Source of the DNA: Panopea generosa | Lineage: Eukaryota; Mollusca; Bivalvia; Adapedonta; Hiatellidae | NCBI GenBank assembly: GCA_029582155.1 | Contig: CM055894.1 | Coordinates: 29,988,707 to 30,052,706 of the forward strand | DNA: 64,000 nucleotides | Direction of reading: 5' to 3' | In this document: in pieces, positions 37,380 through 48,628 of the stretch | Layout of the letters: each line of letters starts with the position of its first letter | How positions within the stretch are numbered: position 1 is the first letter of the stretch | Notes under the pieces: model-generated | The model's database searches: none | Told to the model about the DNA's origin: nothing | What the model saw: the letters and a program-made list of their open reading frames with translations, nothing else | Position numbers and translations under genes: made by a program

Positions 37380-37660
37380 TGCAACCTTAGTGGTGATATT
37401 TGCAAGTCGTCAGTTTAAGCAATTCAACTATTACTAGATGACATGCATATAGCGAGTCATGACAGTAACCTAAGTGGTAATGAAATGAGATTTCGTTCTA
37501 TGTGAATAGAAAATACGTCCTAAGTGGAATGTGAGGTTGTTAATTTAGACACATCCTATGTGGTACAACTATTAGTCATGACGGAGACCTGTATGGGTAT
37601 TTTATTCGACGTTGTCCTTTGTGGAGAGATGAAATAACCTATGTGGTACTTTAAATTATG
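37380..37660. repeat. Degenerate repeat of a CCTAAGTGG motif
   Basis: CCTTAGTGG, CCTAAGTGG, CCTATGTGG and CCTTTGTGG variants recur at about 37384, 37468, 37518, 37553, 37615 and 37640, with TCATGAC blocks between some of them. It looks like an eroded minisatellite. Confidence 0.5.
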
Positions 37661-37675
37661 TGGCTTAAGTGATAC

Positions 37676-37692
37676 ATACATATATATATATA

Positions 37693-37742
<50 letters not shown>
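37676..37742. repeat. Compound microsatellite (TA)n(GA)n
   Basis: About eight TA units followed by about 22 GA units. Confidence 0.95.
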
Positions 37743-37752
37743 TCGTCATTGT

Positions 37753-37843
37753 GTTCATCGTTCAGTCATTACGACTGTGTTCAGCATTTAGTCATTAGGA
37801 TTGCATTTAGCATTCAGTCATTATGACTGTATTACTCATTCAG
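37753..37843. repeat. 26-bp tandem repeat, 3.5 copies
   Basis: Units of the form TTCAGCATTCAGTCATTACG with a GACTGT or GATTGC end, with period 26 bp. It lies immediately downstream of the (TA)(GA) tract. Confidence 0.85.
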
Positions 37844-38269
37844 GGTGTTGAACAATAGCGCGTGTAATTTGAACATTTCATCATTATCGCTATGTAAAAT
37901 AAAATGTATCGATATTAGCGATTTGGTTAAAACTTCTTTATACAAAAGGTCAACAAATTTAAAACAAGAATCTGACTCACACCATTGTGTGACATCAAGG
38001 AATTGAGCTATGTATTAATAAACATACGAGAGTTACAAAATCACTAGAATGCTTAAAAATAAAGCTTAAAAGTTTAAAACCTACATAAATGCCAACCATT
38101 ATGCACTTTTGACAGAACAAAGGATACATATATAAGTTAGATTATATCCAATTATTGTGTACTGAACATTATGATAGTAACATGCTTTCACGTATTACTC
38201 CATTACATTTCAAATAAAACATTTACTGATAATTAATTTGCTCTTAGCTTATTTGGACAACCTGACCCG
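37844..38269. other. Intergenic, nothing recognised
   Basis: AT-rich spacer without supported features. Confidence 0.5.
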
Positions 38270-38275
38270 GTTACA

Positions 38276-38505
38276 TTAGTCGATAGTGTGGCTGACTATC
38301 AATCCAGGGGTTGTGACTTATGCGTTCATATTCTCTCTGCCAGTCTCCGTGATAGTCGACATGCGAGAATGCATCTCATTTTCATTTGTCTCACCGCTGA
38401 TCCAAGAGGGAAAGTAATTAGTTACTTGTGGAAATGGATGTATTCAAGTGCTGGTAAACCTTCCAGAATCCAAGAGAAATGCGGTTAGGTCAACTGACGA
38501 TCTGT
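38276..38505 (+). repeat. SINE family A copy (plus orientation)
   Basis: The head region carries GTGTGGCTGACTATCAATCC (tRNA-like, diverged), with the body GATCCAAGAGGGAAAGTAAT, AGTTACTTGTGGAAATGG and AAACCTTCCAGAATCCAAGA. It aligns by eye with the copies at 62.8-63.2 kb. Confidence 0.58.
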
Positions 38506-39824
38506 TCACACTCGATGGCATAACAATCAATGATGCTAAACATTCAAGAAATCAAACAAAATGGCGACCATATTGAAGGTCTATTTTGGACGCCATCTCT
38601 TTTATTTCAAAATGCTCAATGATGACAAAATATCATCCCAGTTTGCCACTTAAACACCACACACATCAAAAGTATCCTTTAGTATGAATAATGTTATGCC
38701 TAATAGTAACCTATGGAGTGTTAAATCACAGCTAAAAATCACAGCAGACTTAAAGTTGTTATCTAAGTGTTTTCATAATGTTATTAAGGCTGCCCTGATA
38801 AAATAGAATACAGGACAATACTATTTGTTTATGATGCTCTTGTCAATAGGCAGATACGAAATTACACAACGTGTTAGATTATCCAAGAAGATCTAATGAT
38901 TCTGGCTGACAGCTATTTGGAGTTCTATCCTAAGGAATGCAGTAACTTCAGAGTCAAAAGATTAAGAAATTCACTCATATACCACCATGATTTAAAGGAC
39001 CGCAAACCCACCAAAATAAGGTATTACAAAATAACTAGGAATTCCAACTTTTCTTCAAAATTAATTGTTTCCAGTATTCAGGAACATGCTATGATTCTTA
39101 AACAGAGCTTTAAAGACAACTCAGGTGGAGACAACGATTAATGTGGTGGGACTCAACCTGGACTATTATGATGTTTTTGAACAATTTAACACATAAGAGA
39201 TGGTTCAACAAAGATCATCACTACTAAGTCATCAATAGGGAACAGATGCAACTAGGACTTTTTAAGACTATAAGATGCAAGGCTATATAGAGCAGCCAAA
39301 TCAACCGACAAGGACGACACCGCCACCAACAAAACAAAAAAAAACAAAGATCTAGCGCGTTTCCCGGCCTAACAATTTATCACCTACACACAGCACAATA
39401 GGTAACCTATACCAGGTTTCCAACAGAACTAGGAACGTTTTTGTATAATAAAATATGACTACATGCTATACTATTAAAAGTCATCAGAACAATATTGGAT
39501 AAACAATAAAAACACAAAACACAAACAAAATATTATACAACGTATAGGACCGAAAATTGAATGTATTTTTAATATGGTGGCGTGTACAAATAACTACTAT
39601 CACCAAACAAATCTTTTAGCTCGGCTACATAATACAAACCTACTACTACATGTACATGTAGGTTACATTAACTGAATGATCTATTTTATTTTTAAGTATA
39701 TTTATTTAGAATTTAGAAACAAATTGGAGAATATAATCAATATCAAAATCTTAAAATTAAACACTTTTTATAGTTTGTACTCTATATTATGCCGACCTAT
39801 GTTTTTATTTGGCTAAGGGACTCT
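38506..39824. other. Intergenic, one unrecognised 81-codon frame
   Basis: The frame 38896-39141 (81 codons, Lys/Arg/Ser-rich) has no domain I recognise and no clear splice context. ATGGCGACCAT and GGACGCCATCT near 38562-38595 are repeat-like. No gene called. Confidence 0.45.
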
Positions 39825-39884
<60 letters not shown>

Positions 39885-39928
39885 TTCACATACGCACACA
39901 CACACGCTCGCACGCACACACACGTACA

Positions 39929-40000
<72 letters not shown>
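39825..40000. repeat. Compound microsatellite (CACG)n ... (CA)n
   Basis: About 15 CACG/GCAC tetramers, a short interrupted CACA/CGCT stretch, then about 35 CA units to 40000. Open frames of Thr-His-Ala-Arg or Cys-Val repeats are by-products. Confidence 0.95.
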
Positions 40001-40004
<4 letters not shown>

Positions 40005-41559
40005 GCACTGGTATTATAAATATTACTGACAGAAGACAGTCAGTAGATGTAGTTGAGGGTATAGCAACTGTCTGTATGTTTCGTCTGTCTTTAAATAACT
40101 TAGCAGAACTTAGAACTTAATTTTAACAATATCGTTATTTTTCATCAGTAAATATCCTTGCAAAGTCCTATCCTGAGTTTAATCTTGTAGAAAGTTTATA
40201 TTAGAACATGTACTATCTCCATTTGGGAGATATCATACATCCGATTTAAATGTGTTTTAAGGCTATATTTCAAATATTTAATATTATTTAATATGTTTGA
40301 CAGTATCCCCGATATAAGATCAAGTTCACTTGTGTAAATAAATGCATGGTATTTATATTTCTAAATTGGACATTTAATATCTACATGTAGGTGCTCGTTT
40401 ATTTCTAAATGTAATCAACGGTCGCCAAATAAAATAGATTTAGTAAAGAAATAGCACGAATGAAACCTTATGTTATCACATAGCTGAAAGCAATGGTATA
40501 TGTTTTATTTACGATTCATTAGATCTCCTCTATAAGGAACGAAACAAATAGAACATATAAGCTTTTGTAAGTAATCGTATTGCATGGTGTCCCAAAACTT
40601 ACGCCATAATATCATAACAAGTCGACACCATCTATTTATTCGGGCAAGTCGGAAAGTAACCCGTCATTTAACGTACGAGAGCCGATTTATATGGAATAGG
40701 CCGAGCGACGAATCGGTATATTACACTAATATAAAGTCAAATGTATGTCATGTATTTATTACATTCCTGCAAAGAGTATACAAGTATGTGCTATATAAGT
40801 ATGTACTTGTTTGGTTCATGTGAATAAAATATCACAAGTGACATCGAAACAATTATTTGATACATTAAGATGACCTTGTTGTATCATGTTAATGCCCAAA
40901 ATAGTACATTATGTATACATGTAAATAAATTATAAACAGTACTTACCCATAAGTTGACGGCAATATATAAGCAGTGTTAAGAAACATGTCACACAGCACA
41001 ACATCATCTCATTACATGTCAGACTAATTATAATCTAACTCCTGTAGATAATAAGCATGCACCTTACAGTACACGAAGTGTTAAACTATATAATTTGTAT
41101 GTACGTGTTTAAACTGTAGTAGTAAACACAAGATTACAGTTTACCCGCATAACTTCCGCATTGTTATATAGGTTGTATAATATCTACACGTCGTACACAA
41201 ACATAGTTGTGTATATACAAATCATAATATTAATTTTATATGTCCCGTCAAAAGTTAAAGCGCCATAACCAGTAACTGAATAATTTTTATATTTCTTTTA
41301 TAAAGCAAAAAAGCCAAAACTTGTTTGTGAACGACAAACATGTTCGTGAATTTCGTAACCTTCGATGAATTTATAACGGCAAAACCTCTATAAATCGTAA
41401 ATAAATCGTGCTTTAACTCTATATTTACTAATCAGTAGTTCCATTGTTTCTATTTTGTTGAAACATTCCTTTAATATGAGAAGCCGTTTATGGAACACTG
41501 TAGGAATAAATATAGTGGTGCTAGGGGATATTAACACAGACAAAACATATTTATTGTCA
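40001..41559. other. Intergenic, nothing recognised
   Basis: AT-rich, short frames only. Confidence 0.5.
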
Positions 41560-41625
41560 CGGAACTCAAACCCGAATCGCTTGAGTCATAATCCATAGAT
41601 ACCACCACTGCGCTATATGCATGTA
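41560..41625 (-). repeat. tRNA-derived SINE head (minus orientation)
   Basis: The minus strand reads TAGCGCAGTGGTGGTAT (A box, about 41615-41599) and then GGGTTTGAGTTCC (B-box-like, about 41573-41561) at the right spacing. No closed acceptor stem, so it is a SINE fragment. Confidence 0.6.
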
Positions 41626-41864
41626 GGACATCCATATAACAAGATCGGACATATCAATCTTAATTCAAACTTTACCACTTACTCGGGTTTAATTGATGTT
41701 GCCCAGAAATTTCCGAACGTCTATCGGTCCGTTATTATGATTAAACATACTTAAGTATTTACTTTATTCCACGAGTCAGGTCTACGGTAATAACGACTTT
41801 AAATTAAATGCATGTACATGTTTTGGCAATAACAACGGTTTTCAAGATATTATCTCCGTAGCCA

Positions 41865-42005
41865 TAATTTAATATGTTAAATATTACAATAATAGCATTA
41901 TTTAAATTGAAAACAAATTGTAGAATGGACTGAATATAATAATTTAATATGCTAAATACTACAATTATAGCATTATTTAAATTGACCAACAAATTGAGAA
42001 TGTAC
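41865..42005. repeat. ~75-bp tandem duplication
   Basis: TAATTTAATATG begins at about 41865 and 41940. Both copies continue with AATAGCATTATTTAAATTGA-like sequence and AACAAATTG. Confidence 0.8.
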
Positions 42006-42243
42006 TGGATAATTCATATATTAAATGTATCCATTGTGCTCCATCAATAGAAATGGAAATAATGAATTACATTTTCTAAATTTATAGATAGAATTTGCAA
42101 CGAATGAAACGTATTGCACGTATTATGAAAGAAATAGAAAAACAAGGAGGCCTGTTATGTCAATCGTTCGTTTTAATGACAATTATTCGTATTGGTCTTT
42201 GACAAAAGAATATTGACTGTTGTTGTACTAAACTAAACAAAAT

Positions 42244-42310
42244 AGTTGTAGTCTTGTGGTAGAGCATCGGACCCAGGACCGGAGAGTTGTTTGCTACGTA
42301 TAATGTCCTT
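42244..42310 (+). repeat. Degenerate tRNA-like SINE head
   Basis: TAGTCTTGTGGTAGAGCATC (about 42249-42268) then GGACCCAGGACCGGAG, matching the A-box and anticodon region of a tRNA-derived SINE. The B box is eroded. It shares TAGAGCATCGGACCCAG with the fragment near 3.1 kb. Confidence 0.5.
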
Positions 42311-45300
42311 CAGCTTAACACTTTTATAGTCGGGAATACTTCGAGCGTGATTGGTGTAAGTTGTAAGAACTTGTTTCCAAATCGAAGTAAAATAAATCAG
42401 TTTAAACTAAAACTAAACAATTAAACTAACGTATAACGCATTCTTAGCGGAACTATATAATTATTATAACTGATATATTATCGACATTGTTTCTACCAAA
42501 TGTTCTAGAAACATGTTTAAAATGGTTCATAGGTGCTCTGATTTCTTTTTGCAAATGAGAAGCACAACAGCTGACATAGCGTATACTGCAATAAGACATC
42601 ACTGGAGATTTGTATAGGATTTTTGAAGATGGACGTATTTTACAGCATTTGAGGACTTCTTTTAAAAATAAAGTTTGTGGTGTCACTACATTGTCTTTAA
42701 AAAGCTGAGCAGATACATTTTTCCTATGGAAGTATATATGTGGATTTTTAAACCGAGGAAATTCTAGACATTATTTTATATACATCATAGAGCATAATTC
42801 AGTATTATGAAGTGAGACTTGGAATACTGCTATAACACAAACATGCAATACTAAATATTATTGCAAACGCAATATTTGCTGACTCGAAAATGGCATGTTG
42901 TTAACTGATTTGCCTGAAGACTAAACCAAAACATATAAGGAGTAACTGTTATAAAATTTGAAGTAATTGTCGTAAGGCTGGGTCAAATTTTAATTTTCAG
43001 AATGCAAAAGGATTGGACATACAGTAAACCTTCTCAACCTGGATTAACCTTATTTTAACATGTAACCTTTTAAAGTGGATGACTCCTGATTTTCACTTTT
43101 ATATGTTTTGTATAAAAAATTCAATGACTGTTCTTTATGTTGATTGTGTCTATGCCGAATATACAATATAGTGTTTGTCCTCCACTAGTTTATTTGTGAA
43201 TGCATATGAAGTCCATAGCTGTTATTATCACCTTGTATTATATCTCATTTGCTAACGTTCGCGTTGATCAACTAAAACATATTTTTTTATTCGGGCTAGA
43301 AAATGTTTCATGAAACTATTAAAAAAAGTTATGTTACATATTGTAAGATAAGATTCAATGAATCAAGTATCAACATATTATTACTGATTTATAAGTTAGA
43401 ATTGGTCTAAAGCCAGTTTGTGAGTACTCGAATTATTTTGTTTTGCTCCTCAGTCTGATTGCATTGCCATTTAAAGCTGAAATAACCGTAACTACAGGAT
43501 CACTGTAGATAAGCATGTCCACGCAGCACAACAATTAGAGCACCTGACAGAAGTGCCAAACAGTTTACAAATACAGAGTAAAAAAAATATAGTCACTAAT
43601 TAACATATTTAAAGCCTTACTCCCTTATGCATACTGAGAAAAATACTTAAATGTATAAAAACACCCTGAATCAAAGAAAATGTTTATAACTTCAAAATAC
43701 TTTAAAATAGACAGTCAACCCATATATGCCCTATTTGTCAATTAGTTTTTAATTATTTAAATTAAAGTTATTGAATTCAGAACTTTTCGTTATCATGGCT
43801 TGTATAGCTAAATTTGAGCAATACAACAAGCAAATAAAGAACATAGAGTTATCATAAAACACTCTGTATTGTATTCAACTAAAACAAATCAGCGCCGTGC
43901 GTCATTTGATTTCACTATGTTGAGACAACAGTTGCGGATTAACATTGTGATGTCTCATTCGGAACACTCGGTGTCAGATGTATTGATTCAAAGATGGTGG
44001 ACAAAACACATTCATGTTGAATTGAATCCCTATCGTGTTTGATGAGTGTTATGGCAATGTACCATGCAATACATATAATTTTACCATAAATTCATCAAAC
44101 AACATTAGACTTGAACCCTATGGCAATAAACGCACGCACTAGACATCATACTTATACTTCCTGGCAGATTAGAATCAGTTAGGAAGTATTGGGAAAATAT
44201 ACACGTAGATATATACTTATGGTACCAAACAAACTTTACCAAAATCGATTGCAAAATTTGGAAAAAGTTAAATGGAGCTGACAAGAAAAGAATATGTATA
44301 TACATATAACTATTACTTGTAAACTAAATGGTCATTACTGATCTAATCGGTAATGAACCGAACCATGGCAATGATATATGCAACTAGACTTAATTCTTCC
44401 TAGCAAATTAGCCGAAGATCGGTCGAGCTATTCAAAAGGAGTAGACCTGACAATATAGTAACATAATTTTACTGTTACCCGACCCCCACCCTAACAAAAA
44501 AACAAAAACAACATCACTCTGTAAAAAAAGGAATGTTTTCGAGAAGTAGCTCTGACAAGAAAGTGTGAAGAACGGACGTATATATGTACGTACGACCTGA
44601 TGTACGTACGACCAGATAGACATGGGAAAACCACCTAATACATAGCGAAGCATGAAAATAATCATTTTTCAATAGTGTATCATCTAATGTTTCATCAATG
44701 TGAAACATGATAAGTGTTAACACTCTAGATGCTATAAGAGCTTTCATTTAAGACAGACCTTGGGTAATAGCAATTAGTGATTATAATCAGCTGTAATTAT
44801 TACATATTTTTCAAGAAACAAGATGTTATCATATTTTTCTGAATTTTATTACAATTACTGTTATGTTATCAATACTCATGAAAACGCTTACTCAATATTA
44901 TATAATTGTGGACAGCATTGAACATTTCTATGTGGTATGCAATAAATAGGGTTCACCAAAGATAATTCACAATTTAGCATTTAAAATATTATCAAAAGGA
45001 CCATAAATCTATTTTTTTACATTTATTCTTGTTTACTACAAAAGTAAATATCTACATTTTATTTTCCAACGGTTCAATGGAATGCAGCATTCTTCGCCTA
45101 CATTATCAAAATATTTCATACATCATTATTTACGAAACGCCTTAGAGACATGAAATGGAGGTTTCAAGTACATACTTTTAGGTTCGGATAGAAAACTGCA
45201 TCCTGATTTATAATTATTTGTTTGCGGAAACTAGGCTCGACGCCTGTAAAAACAGTTATCCTAAGGAATGGAAAGTTCTATCCGAACTGAATTAAAATAT

Positions 45301-45716
45301 GTTCTATTGTATACTGGCTTACCACATTGAACAATTATTTCAATTTAATTTATAATTATCATTTTACCATGGTGGTTTTAAATAAGTTATCGTGTATATT
45401 AATACGACTTGTCACCATGCGAGGAGGGAAGGAGAAGCACAGGGAGTGGGTGCATGATCAAAATCTGAACGAGGTGAAAAGTCTGGAAATCCATATCTTG
45501 TATTCAAGAATGTCACTCCCACCGATAAAAAAAAAAGTTACCAACAGCTCACATTCGTACCCAACACATAAACTGTTTGAAACCGAACAAAAAATATTCA
45601 TTCCGGAATGATGATTCAGGTGTCTGGTAGTATTTAGAGTTTTTTTCGGTATTCTACTGCCTGGGGTACATATAGCAGTCTGCAGTTAGGGGATATTTGG
45701 AAATTGATTCCAAATA
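42311..45716. other. Intergenic up to the retrotransposon target site
   Basis: AT-rich sequence with no recognised gene. The 94-codon frame at 45327-45611 has no domain. Confidence 0.5.
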
Positions 45717-45720
45717 TATA
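45717..45720. repeat. Left target-site duplication TATA
   Basis: The four bases before the left LTR are TATA, matched by TATA at 55136-55139 after the right LTR. Confidence 0.7.
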
Positions 45721-45922
45721 TGTCACCCAGTGTTACTAATTCATTTTTTTATAGTTCCAGCATTTTATGGTTCAAGGGAGACAACACTGTCTTAACCTAT
45801 AATTATCTTACATAAAGTCATACAGGTACATCCTAACTGTAAAGTATTGGAAAACAATTAATTACTTGTATAGTACAAAATAGTAAACCCAAACTGGTTT
45901 ATTGTACATGTTGTTTTGTTTG

Positions 45923-45929
45923 TATATAT
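45923..45929 (+). promoter_or_regulatory. Candidate TATA box in the 5' LTR
   Basis: TATATAT 440 bp before the polyadenylation signal. A plausible transcription start would lie ~30 bp downstream. Position-based inference only. Confidence 0.3.
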
Positions 45930-46362
45930 TGTGAACTGAGTTAGCTTGGGCATGACAGATTGGCAAGTGAGCGATGTGAGTTAGTATTTAGTTTGGGAGT
46001 GACATTGATTGACAAGTGAGTGATGCAAGTTAGGCCACACCCAGCACTGCATGCATACCCTTATCCCCAAACTAACAATCTACAGCATTCTTCCTCTAGA
46101 CATCGACAAAGACACTAAATATATTATTAGTATATTTTGTCACACTCCAGGCAGAAATAATAAAACTGCAAAGTTTTATTTATTTGATCAGAATATCTTG
46201 GTAAGATCTGTGATATTGTTTTTTATTTATTTTAAAGAGCCGCGTTAATAATGAAATATTGTAATTTGTATTGTGAAGTATTGTGTAAATGTTCTTTTTG
46301 TTTTAATGTGTATCTGAATGTTATGTTATGTATTACAGGCTCTTTGACCCTGAGTATACTGT

Positions 46363-46368
46363 AATAAA
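46363..46368 (+). terminator. AATAAA polyadenylation signal in the 5' LTR
   Basis: AATAAA about 60 bp before the LTR end. The functional copy for the element is the one in the 3' LTR at 55068. Confidence 0.5.
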
Positions 46369-46432
46369 TCTGCAATTATAACAAGAACCATGGAATTGTT
46401 ATTACCGAATACCTTCCAACCCCGGTTACAAA

Positions 46433-46446
46433 TGGCGCTCAACGTG
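46433..46446 (+). promoter_or_regulatory. Primer-binding site candidate
   Basis: TGGCGCTCAACGTG starts two bases after the left LTR and begins with TGG, the complement of the universal tRNA CCA end. It resembles TGGCGC primer sites used with lysine-type tRNAs, but the exact tRNA cannot be settled here. Confidence 0.6.
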
Positions 46447-46891
46447 ATTTAATTGCGGACACAAGAGCCAGAAGAGCCAGGATTGATCTGATAGTTTCCC
46501 ACCAAGAATGCAGCGCATATGATGTAATGAGGATGTAGGCCTACCTGCCTACTTATCCAGCGTACTATGGATGGACAGAAAGTGTTTAAGTGTTTCTATG
46601 GCCATTCCATATGTGCACAACTGATTGTTGTATAGAGCTCTATTTAAAAAAAAAATATTATCTGCCGGTATATGATATCTACTTCTCGAGAAGTTATTGT
46701 CGTGTTGATGAACTCTGGCGACAGAGGTCAAGCTGGTTACCATTGAAAATATTTACGGTTGTGTGACGTGTGTACATGTACTTGGACGCGGGAAACAGCC
46801 AGTGAACTACGGTGGAGTGGACCATGTGTTTTTGTGTAGTGGATAGTGTGTGTGTGTTTTTTTAAAGGATTTTAAAGGATTTTGGAGAGCC

Positions 46892-46897
46892 GTAAGT
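46892..46897 (+). promoter_or_regulatory. Candidate splice donor in the leader
   Basis: GAGAGCC|GTAAGTTAAG is a near-consensus 5' splice site. Paired with any of the acceptors at 48164-48584 it would remove 1.3-1.7 kb of leader. Confidence 0.45.
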
Positions 46898-47602
46898 TAA
46901 GTTTTGAATTAATTCATTCAAATATATATTTATTTACACTCTTATTATGTTTATAATACCTTTTGTACATGCATTACATCAGATTTGATCATTTGGAATT
47001 CTGACCCAGTTTTGTCTGTTTTCCAGGTTATGTCTATTATTAGACTAGGTTAAATATCAGCTGTTTTGGTTGATATATATGTCAAATCAGTCTCATTGTT
47101 TTGGTTTTGATTATATATTTCTGATGTTTTGTTGAACAGGAGATAGTATAGATGAGTGTTTAGAGTTGTAAATGATGAATTACAAACATTAGCTGAATAA
47201 GTTTGAGCTCTCAGGTGAATTAGACACAATGAGTATTGTAGTAAACTGTATAAAATACAGTATCAGTGAATTTTTGTCAAGCGAAGTGTCATTCTGAATG
47301 AACACTATATTTACTAGTATGAACACTTCATTGTGATAAATTCAGTGTGACATTCAGTGAAATTATTTTTTGTGTGATTATATGTATACTTTTGCAATGA
47401 CGAATGATATATATATACTGCTACAAGTGATGAACTCTATTTAGATTTAAGGGTGATTATTATATTATTGAATTTGATATATATACTCAAATCTAGTATA
47501 TCAAACTCAAAATAGTAATTTTCTTTTTATATTATAGATTTGACTGGAAACTGTGGTGATTAGTGTTTTATACACCGAGCATATTTATGATAACAGAAAG
47601 TG

Positions 47603-47785
47603 TTGACATATAGATAGAATGTCAATATAGATAGTGTTGACATATAGATATAGTGTCAACATAGATATAGTTTTGACATATAGATATAATGTCAATATAG
47701 ATATAGTTTTGACATATAGATATAGTGTCAATATAGATATAGTGTTGACATACAGATATAGTGTCAATTAAGATATAGTGTTGAG
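47603..47785. repeat. 36-bp tandem repeat in the retrotransposon leader
   Basis: About five copies of TTGACATATAGATATAGTGT followed by CAATATAGATATAGTT. Each unit contains TTGACA and the inverse TGTCAA, so a unit can fold as a short hairpin. Confidence 0.85.
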
Positions 47786-48154
47786 GTAATTGTGATTAAG
47801 TGATTACATATAAATAGAGTGTTCTAATTAAGGGTTATAAAGAACATATCAGAATTATAGTGTTTAAGGTATATTTTGAACATTTTTCTAGTTACCACAT
47901 ATAAGCTGGTATACTGGTTCAGTTTAGGTGTTTATTTACTGACTTGACTTCTCGGTCTGCTTAATTAACCCCTCACTGCACTCTTTACTTTCAAATCCCA
48001 TCACAAATCTGCACTTGCATCATCACGAATGAGAGAGACGGAAGAAAATAGGTAATTATAGTAGAATAAGTGTCTTGTGTATGTGTATTTGATGTGTTTT
48101 ATATGTGTGTTATATGTGCTTGCTTGCGATTGATATCATACAGTAGTTTGGATC

Positions 48155-48586
48155 TTATTTTCAGAAATTAATCAACAGTTTCTATTTTATTTCAGATTTA
48201 AATTTTCGCGTGTATATTTTTTTCAGGAAATATTATTTCTATTAATTTTCATTGAGAATTTCAATTGTTTTCATGCAAATAACCTTTTTCATTTATTACA
48301 GGTGTAGTTGTTTAGTAAATTAAGTGTGTCACTTGATGTGTATTGATTTTTTTCAGGCAACATATTGTGTGTATTTAATTGGGTTGTTTACATGCTATTG
48401 CGTGTGTAATTTGAATGTTTATTTCTTTCAGCAATTAATAATTGACTTAGTTTCAGGACATTTAGAGTTAGTTATCAGTTTTCGGTGTTATACATTTCTC
48501 TGAATATTATTATTTCAGGCTTGTGAACTCTACTGAGAGAGTGAAAGTTTATTTAACACAGTTTAAATCAAATTTTTATTTCAGAA
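48155..48586 (+). promoter_or_regulatory. Cluster of nine acceptor-like motifs before gag
   Basis: Pyrimidine-tract-plus-AG sequences end at 48164, 48195, 48226, 48301, 48356, 48431, 48456, 48518 and 48584, most of them written TTATTTCAG or TTTTTTCAG. The last is 44 bp before the gag ATG. The local sequence is a loose repeat (TTTATTTCAGATTTAAATTT at 48187 recurs at 54196 after pol). Whether one or several are used as 3' splice sites is unknown. Confidence 0.5.
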
Positions 48587-48628
48587 TATATATTTTGTGT
48601 TATTTTACATTATTTTTATACTATAATC

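Larger units (their letters stand above)
45721..46430 (+). repeat. 5' LTR (710 bp)
   Basis: Starts TGTCACCCAGTG and ends CCCCGGTTACA. It contains a TATATAT candidate promoter (45923), the repeated tract GATTG(G/A)CAAGTGAG(C/T)GATG (about 45958 and 46008), and AATAAA at 46363. A 65-codon frame in both LTRs is unlikely to be a gene. Confidence 0.95.
46447..48628 (+). other. Long non-coding leader of the retrotransposon
   Basis: 2.2 kb between the primer site and gag ATG without a plus-strand coding frame. It contains a strong donor GTAAGT at 46892, a 36-bp tandem repeat near 47.6-47.8 kb and a cluster of acceptor-like motifs at 48.16-48.58 kb. A 5'-UTR intron is the simplest explanation of how ribosomes reach gag. 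Confidence 0.6.

Noticed and set aside
38896..39141. 81-codon plus-strand frame
   Set aside because: No domain, no splice context, and repeat-like surroundings.
39789..40120. Thr-His-Ala-Arg and Cys-Val repeat frames
   Set aside because: By-products of the (CACG)n and (CA)n microsatellites.
46051..46248. 65-codon frame present in both LTRs (also at 54756)
   Set aside because: It is identical only because the LTRs are duplicates. No domain, and it lies across the presumed R/U5 region.
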